DNA from: Nitrospiraceae bacterium
GTDB lineage: Bacteria > Nitrospirota > Nitrospiria > Nitrospirales > Nitrospiraceae
DNA: 64,000 nt
NCBI GenBank assembly: GCA_014534095.1
Contig: JACVSD010000001.1
Coordinates: forward strand, 1 to 64,000
Direction: 5' to 3'
Positions 16,504 to 24,968 of this stretch are shown here, piece by piece. The position numbers and the translations under genes are program-made. The stretch's first letter is position 1, and the number at the start of each line of letters is the position of its first letter. The notes under the pieces were generated by a model. The model was not told the DNA's origin. It saw nothing but the letters and a program-made list of their open reading frames with translations, and searched no databases.

Positions 16504-18144
16504 TTACGATATGCGATCGGCGGCTGATTTGCGACGTGCGTTGCCGTCGCGCGGCCGCCCCCCTGCGCCATTGCCGGCTCCATGATCGCCATCGAGCAGC
16601 TCACGCACCAGTTTGGACAGCGCCTCCGGCGTGAACGGCTTTTGAAGGTAGGCGCTCGAATGATCGACTCCGTTGACGCCCACGTCGTCGGTGTAGCCGG
16701 AAATAAACAGAACTTTGAGTTCCGGCTTGATGGCGCGCAGATGTTGGCCGAGTTCGGTACCGCTCATGCCCGGCATCACGACGTCCGTGAGTAGGAGGTG
16801 AAGACCGGCGATCTGTTGCATGGCTACCAGGCAGGCATCCAGGCCATTTTTCGCTTCGAACACCCGATACCCCAACTTGCGCAGTTCATCGCAGACGAGT
16901 TGGCGTACACTGCCATCATCCTCGACTACGAGAATCGTTTCATGCCCCCGGACGGCATGGCGGGCGAGTTCGAGCGCCGGCTCTGTCTCTACTTCAGCAG
17001 TGACGTGCGGCAGATAGATGTCGAAGCGAGTGCCTTGGCCGACGCTGCTCGTCACGTTGATGCCTCCTCCGCTCTGCGTGACGATCCCAAAGACGGTGGA
17101 GAGGCCCAGCCCTGTCCCCTTGCCTTCTTCTTTCGTGGTGAAGAACGGTTCAAAGATGTGGGCTTGAACATGGGGTGGCATGCCGCAGCCGGTATCGGAG
17201 ACCGAGAGCCTGGCATAGTCTCCGGGAGGTAAGGGATGTACGTGATAGACGGGTGTTCGGTCAAGACGGGCCAGCGAGGTTTCCACCGTGATCGTGCCGC
17301 CTCGCGGCATCGCGTCACGAGCGTTGACCACCAGGTTCATTAGCACTTGTTCCAGCTGTGCGGGATCCGCCTTCACCCGAATGGGGTCCCGGATGGCGGT
17401 CGAGCGAAATTCAATGTCTTCTCCGATCAATCGCCGAAGCATTGTTTCGAGGTTGGCGATGATCGGATTAAGGTTCAGCACTTTCGGGGCGAAGGGCTGT
17501 TTGCGGCTGAAGGTCAGCAACTGCCTGATCAGCGTGGCCGCGCGGTCGCCGGCCTTCTGCATTTCTTCAATCTTGCCTTTCAACGGATGGGCCGGCCCCA
17601 TGTCGCTCAACAACACCTGGCTGTGTCCCATGATGACGGTCAGCAGGTTGTTGAAATCGTGCGCCAGGCCGCCGGCCAAACGACCGACAGCCTCCATTTT
17701 TTGGGCTTGTCTCAACTGTTTTTCTGTTTGCTGCAGAGCTTCCTCGGCTCGCTTGCGCTCGGAGCGATCGTGCATCTCGCGGAGAGCCCGTTGGACTGAC
17801 GGGACGAGGCGGCCGAGCCGTTGCTTCAAGATGTAATCGGTGGCGCCGCGATGCATCGTATCGATGGCAAGTTCTTCGCCCAGCGTGGCGGAGACGAACA
17901 GAAAGGGAAGATCCGGCCGCATGGTGCGTGCCAGCCTGAGCGCGCTCATGCCGTCGAATCCCGGTAGCGAGTAGTCGGCCAAGATCATATCGATCTGACC
18001 GGCCTTGAGCGCGGCGATGAACGCCTCGCGCGTGTCGACCCGGTTGGCCTCGCAGGAAATTCCGCCTTCCGTCAACGTGGCGATGATCAGGTCGGCATCC
18101 GCGGGGTTGTCCTCGAGATACAGTAGTCGAAGCGGCGTCGTCAC
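16504..18144 (-). CDS. Hybrid histidine kinase, REC-HisKA-HATPase-REC
   Basis: 546 aa, soluble. Domains: receiver 1 (RLLYLEDNPADADL, phospho-Asp in MILADYSLPGFDG), a coiled linker, HisKA with GGLAHDFNNLLTVIMGHS, HATPase_c (N-box MNLVVNARDAM, G1 DTGCGM, G2 GTGLGLSTV) and receiver 2 (ILVVEDDGSVRQL, LLLTDVVMPGMSG, and the conserved Lys in LQKPF). It lies six bases downstream of a single-domain response regulator and in one unit with a CHASE3 kinase. The arrangement suggests a multistep phosphorelay whose output is not in the window. Confidence 0.93.
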   Translation of the reverse strand: MTTPLRLLYLEDNPADADLIIATLTEGGISCEANRVDTREAFIAALKAGQIDMILADYSLPGFDGMSALRLARTMRPDLPFLFVSATLGEELAIDTMHRGATDYILKQRLGRLVPSVQRALREMHDRSERKRAEEALQQTEKQLRQAQKMEAVGRLAGGLAHDFNNLLTVIMGHSQVLLSDMGPAHPLKGKIEEMQKAGDRAATLIRQLLTFSRKQPFAPKVLNLNPIIANLETMLRRLIGEDIEFRSTAIRDPIRVKADPAQLEQVLMNLVVNARDAMPRGGTITVETSLARLDRTPVYHVHPLPPGDYARLSVSDTGCGMPPHVQAHIFEPFFTTKEEGKGTGLGLSTVFGIVTQSGGGINVTSSVGQGTRFDIYLPHVTAEVETEPALELARHAVRGHETILVVEDDGSVRQLVCDELRKLGYRVFEAKNGLDACLVAMQQIAGLHLLLTDVVMPGMSGTELGQHLRAIKPELKVLFISGYTDDVGVNGVDHSSAYLQKPFTPEALSKLVRELLDGDHGAGNGAGGRPRDGNARRKSAADRIS

Positions 18145-18150
18145 AGGCCC

Positions 18151-18612
18151 TCAATGAAAAGACGAAGGGGCTGTGCCTTCGGGGGGAGGTTCGTTGATCA
18201 GACCCCAAAACGTGCCGAGCTCTTTGACGGCTGAGAGAAATTGATGGAACTCGACGGGCTTCACGACATAGGCGTTCGCCCCCAGCGCATAGCTTTCGGC
18301 CAGGTCCCGTTCTTCACGGGAAGACGTGAGCATCACCACCGGGATCGGGCGCAGGTTCAGATCGCTCTTGATGGTGCGCAACACTTCCAGCCCGTCCACC
18401 TTTGGCATTTTGAGATCAAGGAACACGACGGCTGGATTCCCCTTGGAGCGGGTTTTGAACATCCCCCGACAGTAGAGGTAATCGAGCACTTCGGCGCCGT
18501 CGTGGCAGAGGACCACCTTGTCCGAGATGTGCTGCTCTTCCATCGCCGCTAACGCCAACTCGGCGTCTCGCGGATTGTCCTCCGCCAGAAGGATCGGTTT
18601 GACCGCCGTCAT
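18151..18612 (-). CDS. Single-domain response regulator (Rcp1/CheY-like)
   Basis: 153 aa consisting of one receiver: ILLAEDNPRDAELAL, phospho-Asp in VVFLDLKMPKVDGLEVL, Thr/Ser in VVMLTSSREERD and the conserved Lys in VVKPVEF. The LDLKMPKVDG version is typical of Rcp1-type regulators paired with phytochrome-like kinases. Its start overlaps the stop of the upstream CHASE3 kinase by four bases (ATGA), so that kinase is the likely phosphodonor. No output domain is present. Confidence 0.93.
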   Translation of the reverse strand: MTAVKPILLAEDNPRDAELALAAMEEQHISDKVVLCHDGAEVLDYLYCRGMFKTRSKGNPAVVFLDLKMPKVDGLEVLRTIKSDLNLRPIPVVMLTSSREERDLAESYALGANAYVVKPVEFHQFLSAVKELGTFWGLINEPPPEGTAPSSFH

Positions 18613-20096
18613 GACTGTTCCTTAACCGGTAGCGCGACATAGAACGTCGCTCCCTGATCGGGCGCTCCTTCAGCCCAAGTGCGTCCGCCATGCCGGTGCA
18701 CGATACGACGGACATTGGCCAGTCCGATGCCGGTGCCTTCGAATTCGTCGGCCCGGTGGAGGCGTTGAAATACCCCGAACAGCTTAGGTGCATATTGCAT
18801 ATCAAACCCTACTCCATTATCACGCACGAACACCACGACTTCTGCGGCGCTGCCGCGGTCAACGCCCACCTCAATCTTCGCCGTCGGCCGGATACTGGTG
18901 AACTTGACGGCGTTCGTTAGCAAGTTCATGAACACCTGCCGCAACATGGCGGGATCACCAGCCACCTCGGGCAGCGCCTGGATTGTCCAGGAAATCTGCC
19001 GTCCTTGCAAGTCAAGACGTAAATCGTAAAGGATGGATTTGATCAGTTGATTGAGATTCACCGTCGTGTGGAGCATTTCCTGCCGACCCATCCTGGAAAA
19101 AACAAGCAGGTCGTCGATCAGTTGCCCCATCTGTTTGGCGGAATCGGAGATCGTTTGTAGATACCGGGCCGCTTTGTCGTTCAGACTTTCTCCCACGGCT
19201 TTCCGTAAGAGCGCCGCATACCCGTCGATATGGCGTAACGGGGCTCGAAGGTCATGAGAGACGGAATAGCTGAATGCCTCTAGCTCTTTATTGGCGGCTT
19301 CCAAAAGTTCGCCTCGCCGCTGCAACTCGGCCGCGACCCGGCGTCGATTCGTAATGTCGTGCCGGATGAGATAGTACACCGAGGCCAAGAGGACCAGTTG
19401 GAGTAACGCTCCAATGCCAAGGAGGACGATGGTATTGGTGGTGCCCGCGGCGGATTCAATGACCCGGGCACGCAAACCCTGCTGCTCGTGGACTTCCATT
19501 TCACCGATGACCCGGTGGATCGCGGTTAATTCCTGCCTGGCGGCGCCTTCCATGGCCATCTTACGGACGGCGTTAAATCCACCGCCGTCCCGCTTGGCAA
19601 TGGCACCGGCTTCCGCAGCGAGCTGCTGGTCGATGAGTCGGTTCAGCACCGTCACCCGCTCCCGTTGCTCCGGCGCCTCGCGGGTCAGGTCGTTCAGGTA
19701 CCGGACTAACGTCGGCTTGTCCTCGACCACCGACTTATAGCCCTGGAGGTATACCACCTCGCCTGTGACGAGATAGCGCCGATGGCTGTTCTCCGCCTCG
19801 TCCATTGCGGTGGCGATGGTGCTGAGCAGTTGGACCAGCTCGTGACTGCGCTGATCCTGTGCGCTGTTCCGAAGCAGGATGCTGGTGTTGCGGTAGGACA
19901 CGGCGCTGATGACGAGGATCCCGCTGAAGACCAGGCTGAATCCCGTGAGGATTCGACGCTCGATTGTGAGTGAGCGGAACCAGCGAACCGGGATTTGCCA
20001 CAGGGGTGATGGCGACGGAGTTGGCGCCGGCAGGGCGAGCGGCTCAGGTGTCTGGTCCTGAACGAGAGGCGGCGCATCATCGGTCGATAACGTCAT
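18609..20096 (-). CDS. Membrane histidine kinase with CHASE3 sensor domain
   Basis: 495 aa from the ATG at 20096. A Pro-rich cytoplasmic start is followed by TM1 (GFSLVFSGILVISAVSY), a periplasmic CHASE3 domain with the family's YLVTGEVVYLQGY-like motif, TM2 (IVLLGIGALLQLVLLASVYY), a short coiled coil, HisKA with FSYSVSHDLRAPLRHIDGY, and HATPase_c (MNLLTNAVKFT, DNGVGFD, GTGIGLANV). This is the bacteriophytochrome-like kinase subfamily that pairs with Rcp1-type regulators, and such a gene follows with ATGA overlap. The ligand is unknown. Confidence 0.92.
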   Translation of the reverse strand: MTLSTDDAPPLVQDQTPEPLALPAPTPSPSPLWQIPVRWFRSLTIERRILTGFSLVFSGILVISAVSYRNTSILLRNSAQDQRSHELVQLLSTIATAMDEAENSHRRYLVTGEVVYLQGYKSVVEDKPTLVRYLNDLTREAPEQRERVTVLNRLIDQQLAAEAGAIAKRDGGGFNAVRKMAMEGAARQELTAIHRVIGEMEVHEQQGLRARVIESAAGTTNTIVLLGIGALLQLVLLASVYYLIRHDITNRRRVAAELQRRGELLEAANKELEAFSYSVSHDLRAPLRHIDGYAALLRKAVGESLNDKAARYLQTISDSAKQMGQLIDDLLVFSRMGRQEMLHTTVNLNQLIKSILYDLRLDLQGRQISWTIQALPEVAGDPAMLRQVFMNLLTNAVKFTSIRPTAKIEVGVDRGSAAEVVVFVRDNGVGFDMQYAPKLFGVFQRLHRADEFEGTGIGLANVRRIVHRHGGRTWAEGAPDQGATFYVALPVKEQS

Positions 20097-20200
20097 AGGA
20101 GCGATTCGGTTGAATGCATGTGCGCGCCTTGACAAGACGCCGCCTGCTGCCCCACGAGCGCGTATTGTAGCAGAACACTCTGGATGTGAAAGCGATACCT

Positions 20201-21697
20201 TTATCCGCCAGTTCCGAAGGTTGGGTTGACTGCCGCGCCAACGGGAACGGTAAAGTGCGAGAACATCAATGTCGCGGACACCACCCAATCAATGAACGGC
20301 TGGGGGTAGATACCGATGATCAGCGTACCTGCGAGGCCCACGTAGACCACTGCCTTCATCGGTCCCGAGATCTGAACGGGTGAAGGGTCGATCGGTTCAC
20401 TGATGTACATCTTCTTGACGACGACGAGGTAGTAGTACATCGATATGACGATGTTAATGAGCCCCACGGTAATCAGCGTGTACAGGCCTTCTTTGATCGC
20501 CGACACGAAGATGTAGAGTTTGCCGATAAAGCCCGCCAACGGCGGGACACCGGCCAGAGAGAGCAGAAAGAGCAGCATTGCAAAGGCCAGGAAGGGCGAG
20601 CGGCGATTCAATCCGCTGTAGTCATCAATCTCATCACTGCCGATGGCATGGCTGACCGCTATGACGACGGTAAAGGCGCCGATGTTCGCGAACAGATAGG
20701 TGAGCAAATAGAAGAGAATCGCATCGTTTCCCATTTTCGTCCCGGCCGCGAGGCCGATGAGGACATTGCCGATCTGCGCGATCCCGGAATAGGCCAGCAG
20801 GCGTTTGATGTTGCGCTGGGCGATGGCGACGATGTTGGCATAGGTCATGGACAAGACAGAGGTGCCGACTAAGAGGAAGACCCACATCGGTTTGAATGAC
20901 GCCAGGGCCACAAAGAAAATCCGCAGGAGCACCGCGATGGCGGCGCCCTTGGGGGCAATGGACAAAAAGGCGGTGACCGGCGTCGGGGACCCGTGATAGG
21001 TGTCCGGAATCCAGGAGTGGAACGGGACGGCGCCGATTTTGAAGCCCAGAGCGGCGAAGATTAGCAGGAAGCCAATCATCAATCCCGGCGTTGCCGTGGC
21101 GGATCCCATTTGGGAAAACACGAGCTGACCGGTTTCCCCGTAGACTAGGCTGATGCCATAGGCGAGCAGCGCGGCCGCGAAGACGCCGAGGATGAAAAAC
21201 TTCAAACCGGCTTCGTTTGAGGCGAGGTCTTCTCGCAGATAGGCGACCAGCACGTAAAAGCCGAAAGTCGAAAACTCGAGCGTGACGAACAGCGAGAGCA
21301 AGTCATTGGCGGACGCCATGAACATCATGCCGATGGCCGACAAGACCACGAGGAAGTAATATTCGCCTCGGAAAAAGGTAAAGCGCTGCACGTATTCAAT
21401 CGAGGCCAGCAAGACGAGAATGGTGGCGCCCACGATGAACATTTTGAAGAACAGCGCCATGCGGTCCAGGACGAACATGTTCCCGAACAGGGCGCCCGAG
21501 ATCTGGTTTACATCGAGCCACGCCAGGCTTCCCAAGGTGATGAGCAACCCCACTACGCTGAGATAGGCCAGTTGCTCCTTAGGAAGCCGCGGAAACGAGA
21601 AGTCCGTAATGAGGATGACACAGAGCCAGAAGGTCAGGAGCATCTCCGGGACCAGCAGCACAAGATCGGATAGGGACAGCGTCAGGGAAAATGTCAT
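20201..21697 (-). CDS. nuoN: NADH-quinone oxidoreductase subunit N
   Basis: 498 aa, about 14 TM helices, an antiporter-like subunit of the complex I membrane arm. The channel residues look intact: Glu in FVTLEFSTFGFYVL, the TM7 Lys in LGFKIGAVPFHSW and a further Lys in SIAPKGAAIAV. It is the last gene of the nuo operon, overlapping the upstream nuoM stop by four bases. Confidence 0.96.
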   Translation of the reverse strand: MTFSLTLSLSDLVLLVPEMLLTFWLCVILITDFSFPRLPKEQLAYLSVVGLLITLGSLAWLDVNQISGALFGNMFVLDRMALFFKMFIVGATILVLLASIEYVQRFTFFRGEYYFLVVLSAIGMMFMASANDLLSLFVTLEFSTFGFYVLVAYLREDLASNEAGLKFFILGVFAAALLAYGISLVYGETGQLVFSQMGSATATPGLMIGFLLIFAALGFKIGAVPFHSWIPDTYHGSPTPVTAFLSIAPKGAAIAVLLRIFFVALASFKPMWVFLLVGTSVLSMTYANIVAIAQRNIKRLLAYSGIAQIGNVLIGLAAGTKMGNDAILFYLLTYLFANIGAFTVVIAVSHAIGSDEIDDYSGLNRRSPFLAFAMLLFLLSLAGVPPLAGFIGKLYIFVSAIKEGLYTLITVGLINIVISMYYYLVVVKKMYISEPIDPSPVQISGPMKAVVYVGLAGTLIIGIYPQPFIDWVVSATLMFSHFTVPVGAAVNPTFGTGG

Positions 21698-23394
21698 GGG
21701 GCGCTCCGTACCACAGAAGGGGCGAGGTCGTCTGGGTGACGGACGCGGTGTGCCATAGACGGCACAGTGCCGGCGCCAGCCGGTTCGTCGGGTATCAGCG
21801 CGTCATGAGCCGCCACCGGGACGACATGGGTAATCCGGGCGACCAGAGGGTCGACGCCTGAACGGACCACGTTATACAAGTGCATGGGGAATATCCCGAA
21901 GCCGATGCTGACGGAAATCATGATGAGCAAGGGCATCCGATCAACGATCGAGACCGCATCGTGCGAGTGGCTGTACTTTTGGTCCATCGGTCCATAGAAG
22001 AGACCGCGCATCATCTTGAACAAGTAGGCCATCGTGAGCACGATGCCCAATACCGCCACGATAACCTGCAGCGGGTACTTGTTCCAGCTGCCCACGATGA
22101 TCATAATTTCGGCGATGAAGTTGACGGTGCCCGGCATACCCACCGATGCCATGCAGCCGACCACAAAACACACAGAGATGAACGGCATTTTGTTCGATAG
22201 TCCGCCGAGCGACGGAATGTCGCGCGTATGCGTCTGGTCATAGACCCATCCGGCCATGGCGAAGAGCATGCCGGTCGCCATGGCGTGGGCGAACATATAA
22301 ATGACGGCGCCGCTGAGGCTGATATAGTCCAAGGCCGCCATGCCGAGAAACACATAGCCCATGTGGCTGGAACTCGAATACCCGATGACGTATTTCGTGT
22401 CCTTGGCATAAAAGGCCACGAAGCCGCCGTAGATGATGCTGAACATGCACAAGACGGCGGCGATCGGCATCAGCTCTCTGGTCGTCTCCGGCAGGATTTC
22501 AAAAGCCACCCGGATGATGGAAAAGTGGCCCAACTTCATGAGAACGCCCGCATGCAGCATGCTGGTGGCGGCCGGCGCGGCGGCGTGGCCGACTGGTGAC
22601 CAGGAGTGCAAGGGCCATAGGGGGGCGATGGACGCAAACCCGAAGAAGATTAAGATCCAGACAATTTTATCGAGGGTGGTGCCCAGCACCGGAATGTGCA
22701 TGAGGTTCGACTGCTCGCGAAGCGCCAGAATGTCAAAGGTATTCAGTCCTGAAAACTTATAGATTAGGAGGATGCCCATAAGGGCCGCCACGGCGAAGGC
22801 GGAGAGAAAGAGGACCAACTTCATCGCCGCATATTCCTTACTGTTCGCACCGAAGTTTTTGATGAAGCCGATGGAGTCCCGAAGCCGCAACCCTTCCGGA
22901 TCCGTCATTTCCAGGTACTTTTTCGTGTGGCTACCCCACATGCCGAGCAGGAGGTACATGGGAATGACCGACATCTCATAAAAGAAATAGAGGAAGAAGA
23001 GGTCCAGCGACATAAACACGCCGATCGTCGCGGCGGCCAGAATCAGTAACCAGATATAAAACTCCTTGGTTCTGTCTTTGATGTGCCAAGACACAAAGAT
23101 GCCGGCGAACAGTAAGATCGAGGATGCCAGGACGAGAGGGGTGCCGATGCCATCGACACCGAGATACAAGGAGATGCCTAGTTGCTTGGACCACTCATAC
23201 CGCTGAATGAACTGGAACCCTCCTCTCATGGGGTCGTATGCATAGAAGAGATATACGGACGCGATGAGCGAGATCAGGGCGGCGCTCGCTGCGATGCCCC
23301 GAACAAGGAGGGGTTGCCGGTTGGACACAAAGATGAGGGCCAGTGCCCCGGCAAAAGGAGCAAACAGGATGTACAGCAGCGCGTACTCACCCAT
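21694..23394 (-). CDS. nuoM: Second NADH-quinone oxidoreductase subunit M (divergent, TM7 Lys replaced)
   Basis: 566 aa from the ATG at 23394; upstream in-frame codons have no Nuo-like sequence. It is an antiporter-like proton pump subunit homologous to the neighbouring 518 aa NuoM. The TM5 Glu (FFYEMSVIP, Glu140) and TM8 Lys (GVLMKLG, Lys287) are present. At the TM7 position where canonical NuoM has Lys (FAFKAP in the neighbour), this protein reads FASIAP, with Ile256. It also has an insertion of about 25 residues (155-185) after TM5 and a hydrophilic C-terminal tail of about 45 residues. Two NuoM copies in one operon match the published '2M' complex I of Nitrospira. Coupled to nuoN by ATGA overlap. 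Confidence 0.93.
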   Translation of the reverse strand: MGEYALLYILFAPFAGALALIFVSNRQPLLVRGIAASAALISLIASVYLFYAYDPMRGGFQFIQRYEWSKQLGISLYLGVDGIGTPLVLASSILLFAGIFVSWHIKDRTKEFYIWLLILAAATIGVFMSLDLFFLYFFYEMSVIPMYLLLGMWGSHTKKYLEMTDPEGLRLRDSIGFIKNFGANSKEYAAMKLVLFLSAFAVAALMGILLIYKFSGLNTFDILALREQSNLMHIPVLGTTLDKIVWILIFFGFASIAPLWPLHSWSPVGHAAAPAATSMLHAGVLMKLGHFSIIRVAFEILPETTRELMPIAAVLCMFSIIYGGFVAFYAKDTKYVIGYSSSSHMGYVFLGMAALDYISLSGAVIYMFAHAMATGMLFAMAGWVYDQTHTRDIPSLGGLSNKMPFISVCFVVGCMASVGMPGTVNFIAEIMIIVGSWNKYPLQVIVAVLGIVLTMAYLFKMMRGLFYGPMDQKYSHSHDAVSIVDRMPLLIMISVSIGFGIFPMHLYNVVRSGVDPLVARITHVVPVAAHDALIPDEPAGAGTVPSMAHRVRHPDDLAPSVVRSAP

Positions 23395-23399
23395 GGGTC

Positions 23400-24956
23400 T
23401 TAATGTCCTTCTCGGGTGGGCCGGTCCACAACCGCCACGGTCCCGTGATGAAGCCGGTCGACCAGCGCCTGCACCGACCCGTTTATGATTCTCAAGAACG
23501 GCGAGGGATAAATCCCGATCCAGAGAATCATGACGGAGAGGGAGACGGCAATGACGACTTCTCGCATGTGGAGGTCGCTCATGGTGTCCTTTACCGCCTT
23601 CCCAAGCGGCCCGAGCATCGCGCGTTCGTAATACCACAGGAAATAGGCGGCGCCGAAGATCACGCCGAGCACGGCCACCGCGCCGAACCACCAGGTCGCT
23701 TTGAAAGCCCCCAGAAGGATGAGGAACTCGCCGACGAAGCCATTGGTCCCGGGAAGCCCGATCGACGCCAATCCGATGAGCAGAAAGAAACTGGCCAGCA
23801 ACGGCGTTTGCGTTGCCATGCCGCCGAAGGCGGACAGGTGGGTCGTGTGCTGGCGGGCGTATAAAAAACCCGCAATGAAAAAGAGGCCCGCCGTGCTGAA
23901 GCCGAGATTGATCATCGTCAACAGGCTTCCTTGGAGGCCTTGAAAGTTGAGGGCAAAGAGCCCGACCACAACGAAGCCGAGGTGGCTGATACTGCTGTAA
24001 GCCAGAAGCCGCCTGAAATCATGCTGTACCAAGGCCATCCAGGCGCCGTAGAGGATGGCGCACAGGCCAAGACCCACGACGGTCATCACCACCGTCTCGC
24101 TCTTGGCGGCGTCCGGGAGCAAGGGAATACTGAAGCGCATGAACCCGAAGGTGCCGAGTTTCAGTCCGGCCAACACGACGGCCATGCCGATGGGGCCTTC
24201 CAGCAGCGCATCCGCGAGCCAGGTATGGAAAGGAAACACCGGGGCCTTGAAGGCAAATCCCAGAAACATCAGCCAAAAAATCAAGATTTGCTGACCGAGG
24301 GGAATGGGCACTGTCAGCAGGTCCAGCAGGTCAAACGAATACATTTGATCGGTATGGTGCAGAGAGGCCCACTGATGGAAATTGATGTTGAGCAGCGCGA
24401 TCCCGACCAGCATGAATACGCTGCCGAGGAGCGTGTAGAGGACAAACTTTAATGCCGCATAGTGCCGGTCCGCGCCACCGCCCCACAATTTGATCAAGAA
24501 ATAGCTGGGAAGCAGCATGAGTTCCCAAAAGACGAAGAACAGGATCAGGTCCAAGGAAACGAACACCCCCATCGTGGTGGTTTCGAGTGCGAGCAGGCAC
24601 ATCATGTAGAGTTTTACTTGATGGCGAATCGTGTCCCATGAATAGATCACGACGAGCACCGCCAGGAACGCCGCGAGGCCGACAAAAAGGACGCTGATCC
24701 CGTCTACGCCGAGGTGATAACTGATTCCAAGGGCAGGGATCCATTGGACCCGTTCGACGAACTGCATGGCCGCTGATTCAGGAATGAATCGCAGGAGGAC
24801 AAAGATGGACAACGCGAGCTCGACCAGCGCGATCGTCAGCGCAGACGTGCGCACCAGATCCTCGTCCTCCAACAGCCAGAGGACCGTGGCACCGACCAGG
24901 GGAAGGAACAGGAGACAGGAGAGGACGGGAAAGCCCGCCGCAAGCTCTTCTAACAT
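23400..24956 (-). CDS. nuoM: NADH-quinone oxidoreductase subunit M (canonical copy)
   Basis: 518 aa, close to the usual 490-510. The channel residues are present: Glu145 in FFVFWELMLLP, TM7 Lys237 in GFAFKAPVFPFHTW, TM8 Lys in LAGLKLGTFGF and TM12 Glu in TNGFVGEFLIL. It sits directly after nuoL, the normal nuoM position, and is followed after five bases by a second, more divergent nuoM. Confidence 0.95.
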   Translation of the reverse strand: MLEELAAGFPVLSCLLFLPLVGATVLWLLEDEDLVRTSALTIALVELALSIFVLLRFIPESAAMQFVERVQWIPALGISYHLGVDGISVLFVGLAAFLAVLVVIYSWDTIRHQVKLYMMCLLALETTTMGVFVSLDLILFFVFWELMLLPSYFLIKLWGGGADRHYAALKFVLYTLLGSVFMLVGIALLNINFHQWASLHHTDQMYSFDLLDLLTVPIPLGQQILIFWLMFLGFAFKAPVFPFHTWLADALLEGPIGMAVVLAGLKLGTFGFMRFSIPLLPDAAKSETVVMTVVGLGLCAILYGAWMALVQHDFRRLLAYSSISHLGFVVVGLFALNFQGLQGSLLTMINLGFSTAGLFFIAGFLYARQHTTHLSAFGGMATQTPLLASFFLLIGLASIGLPGTNGFVGEFLILLGAFKATWWFGAVAVLGVIFGAAYFLWYYERAMLGPLGKAVKDTMSDLHMREVVIAVSLSVMILWIGIYPSPFLRIINGSVQALVDRLHHGTVAVVDRPTREGH

Positions 24957-24968
24957 GACATCCCGTGC

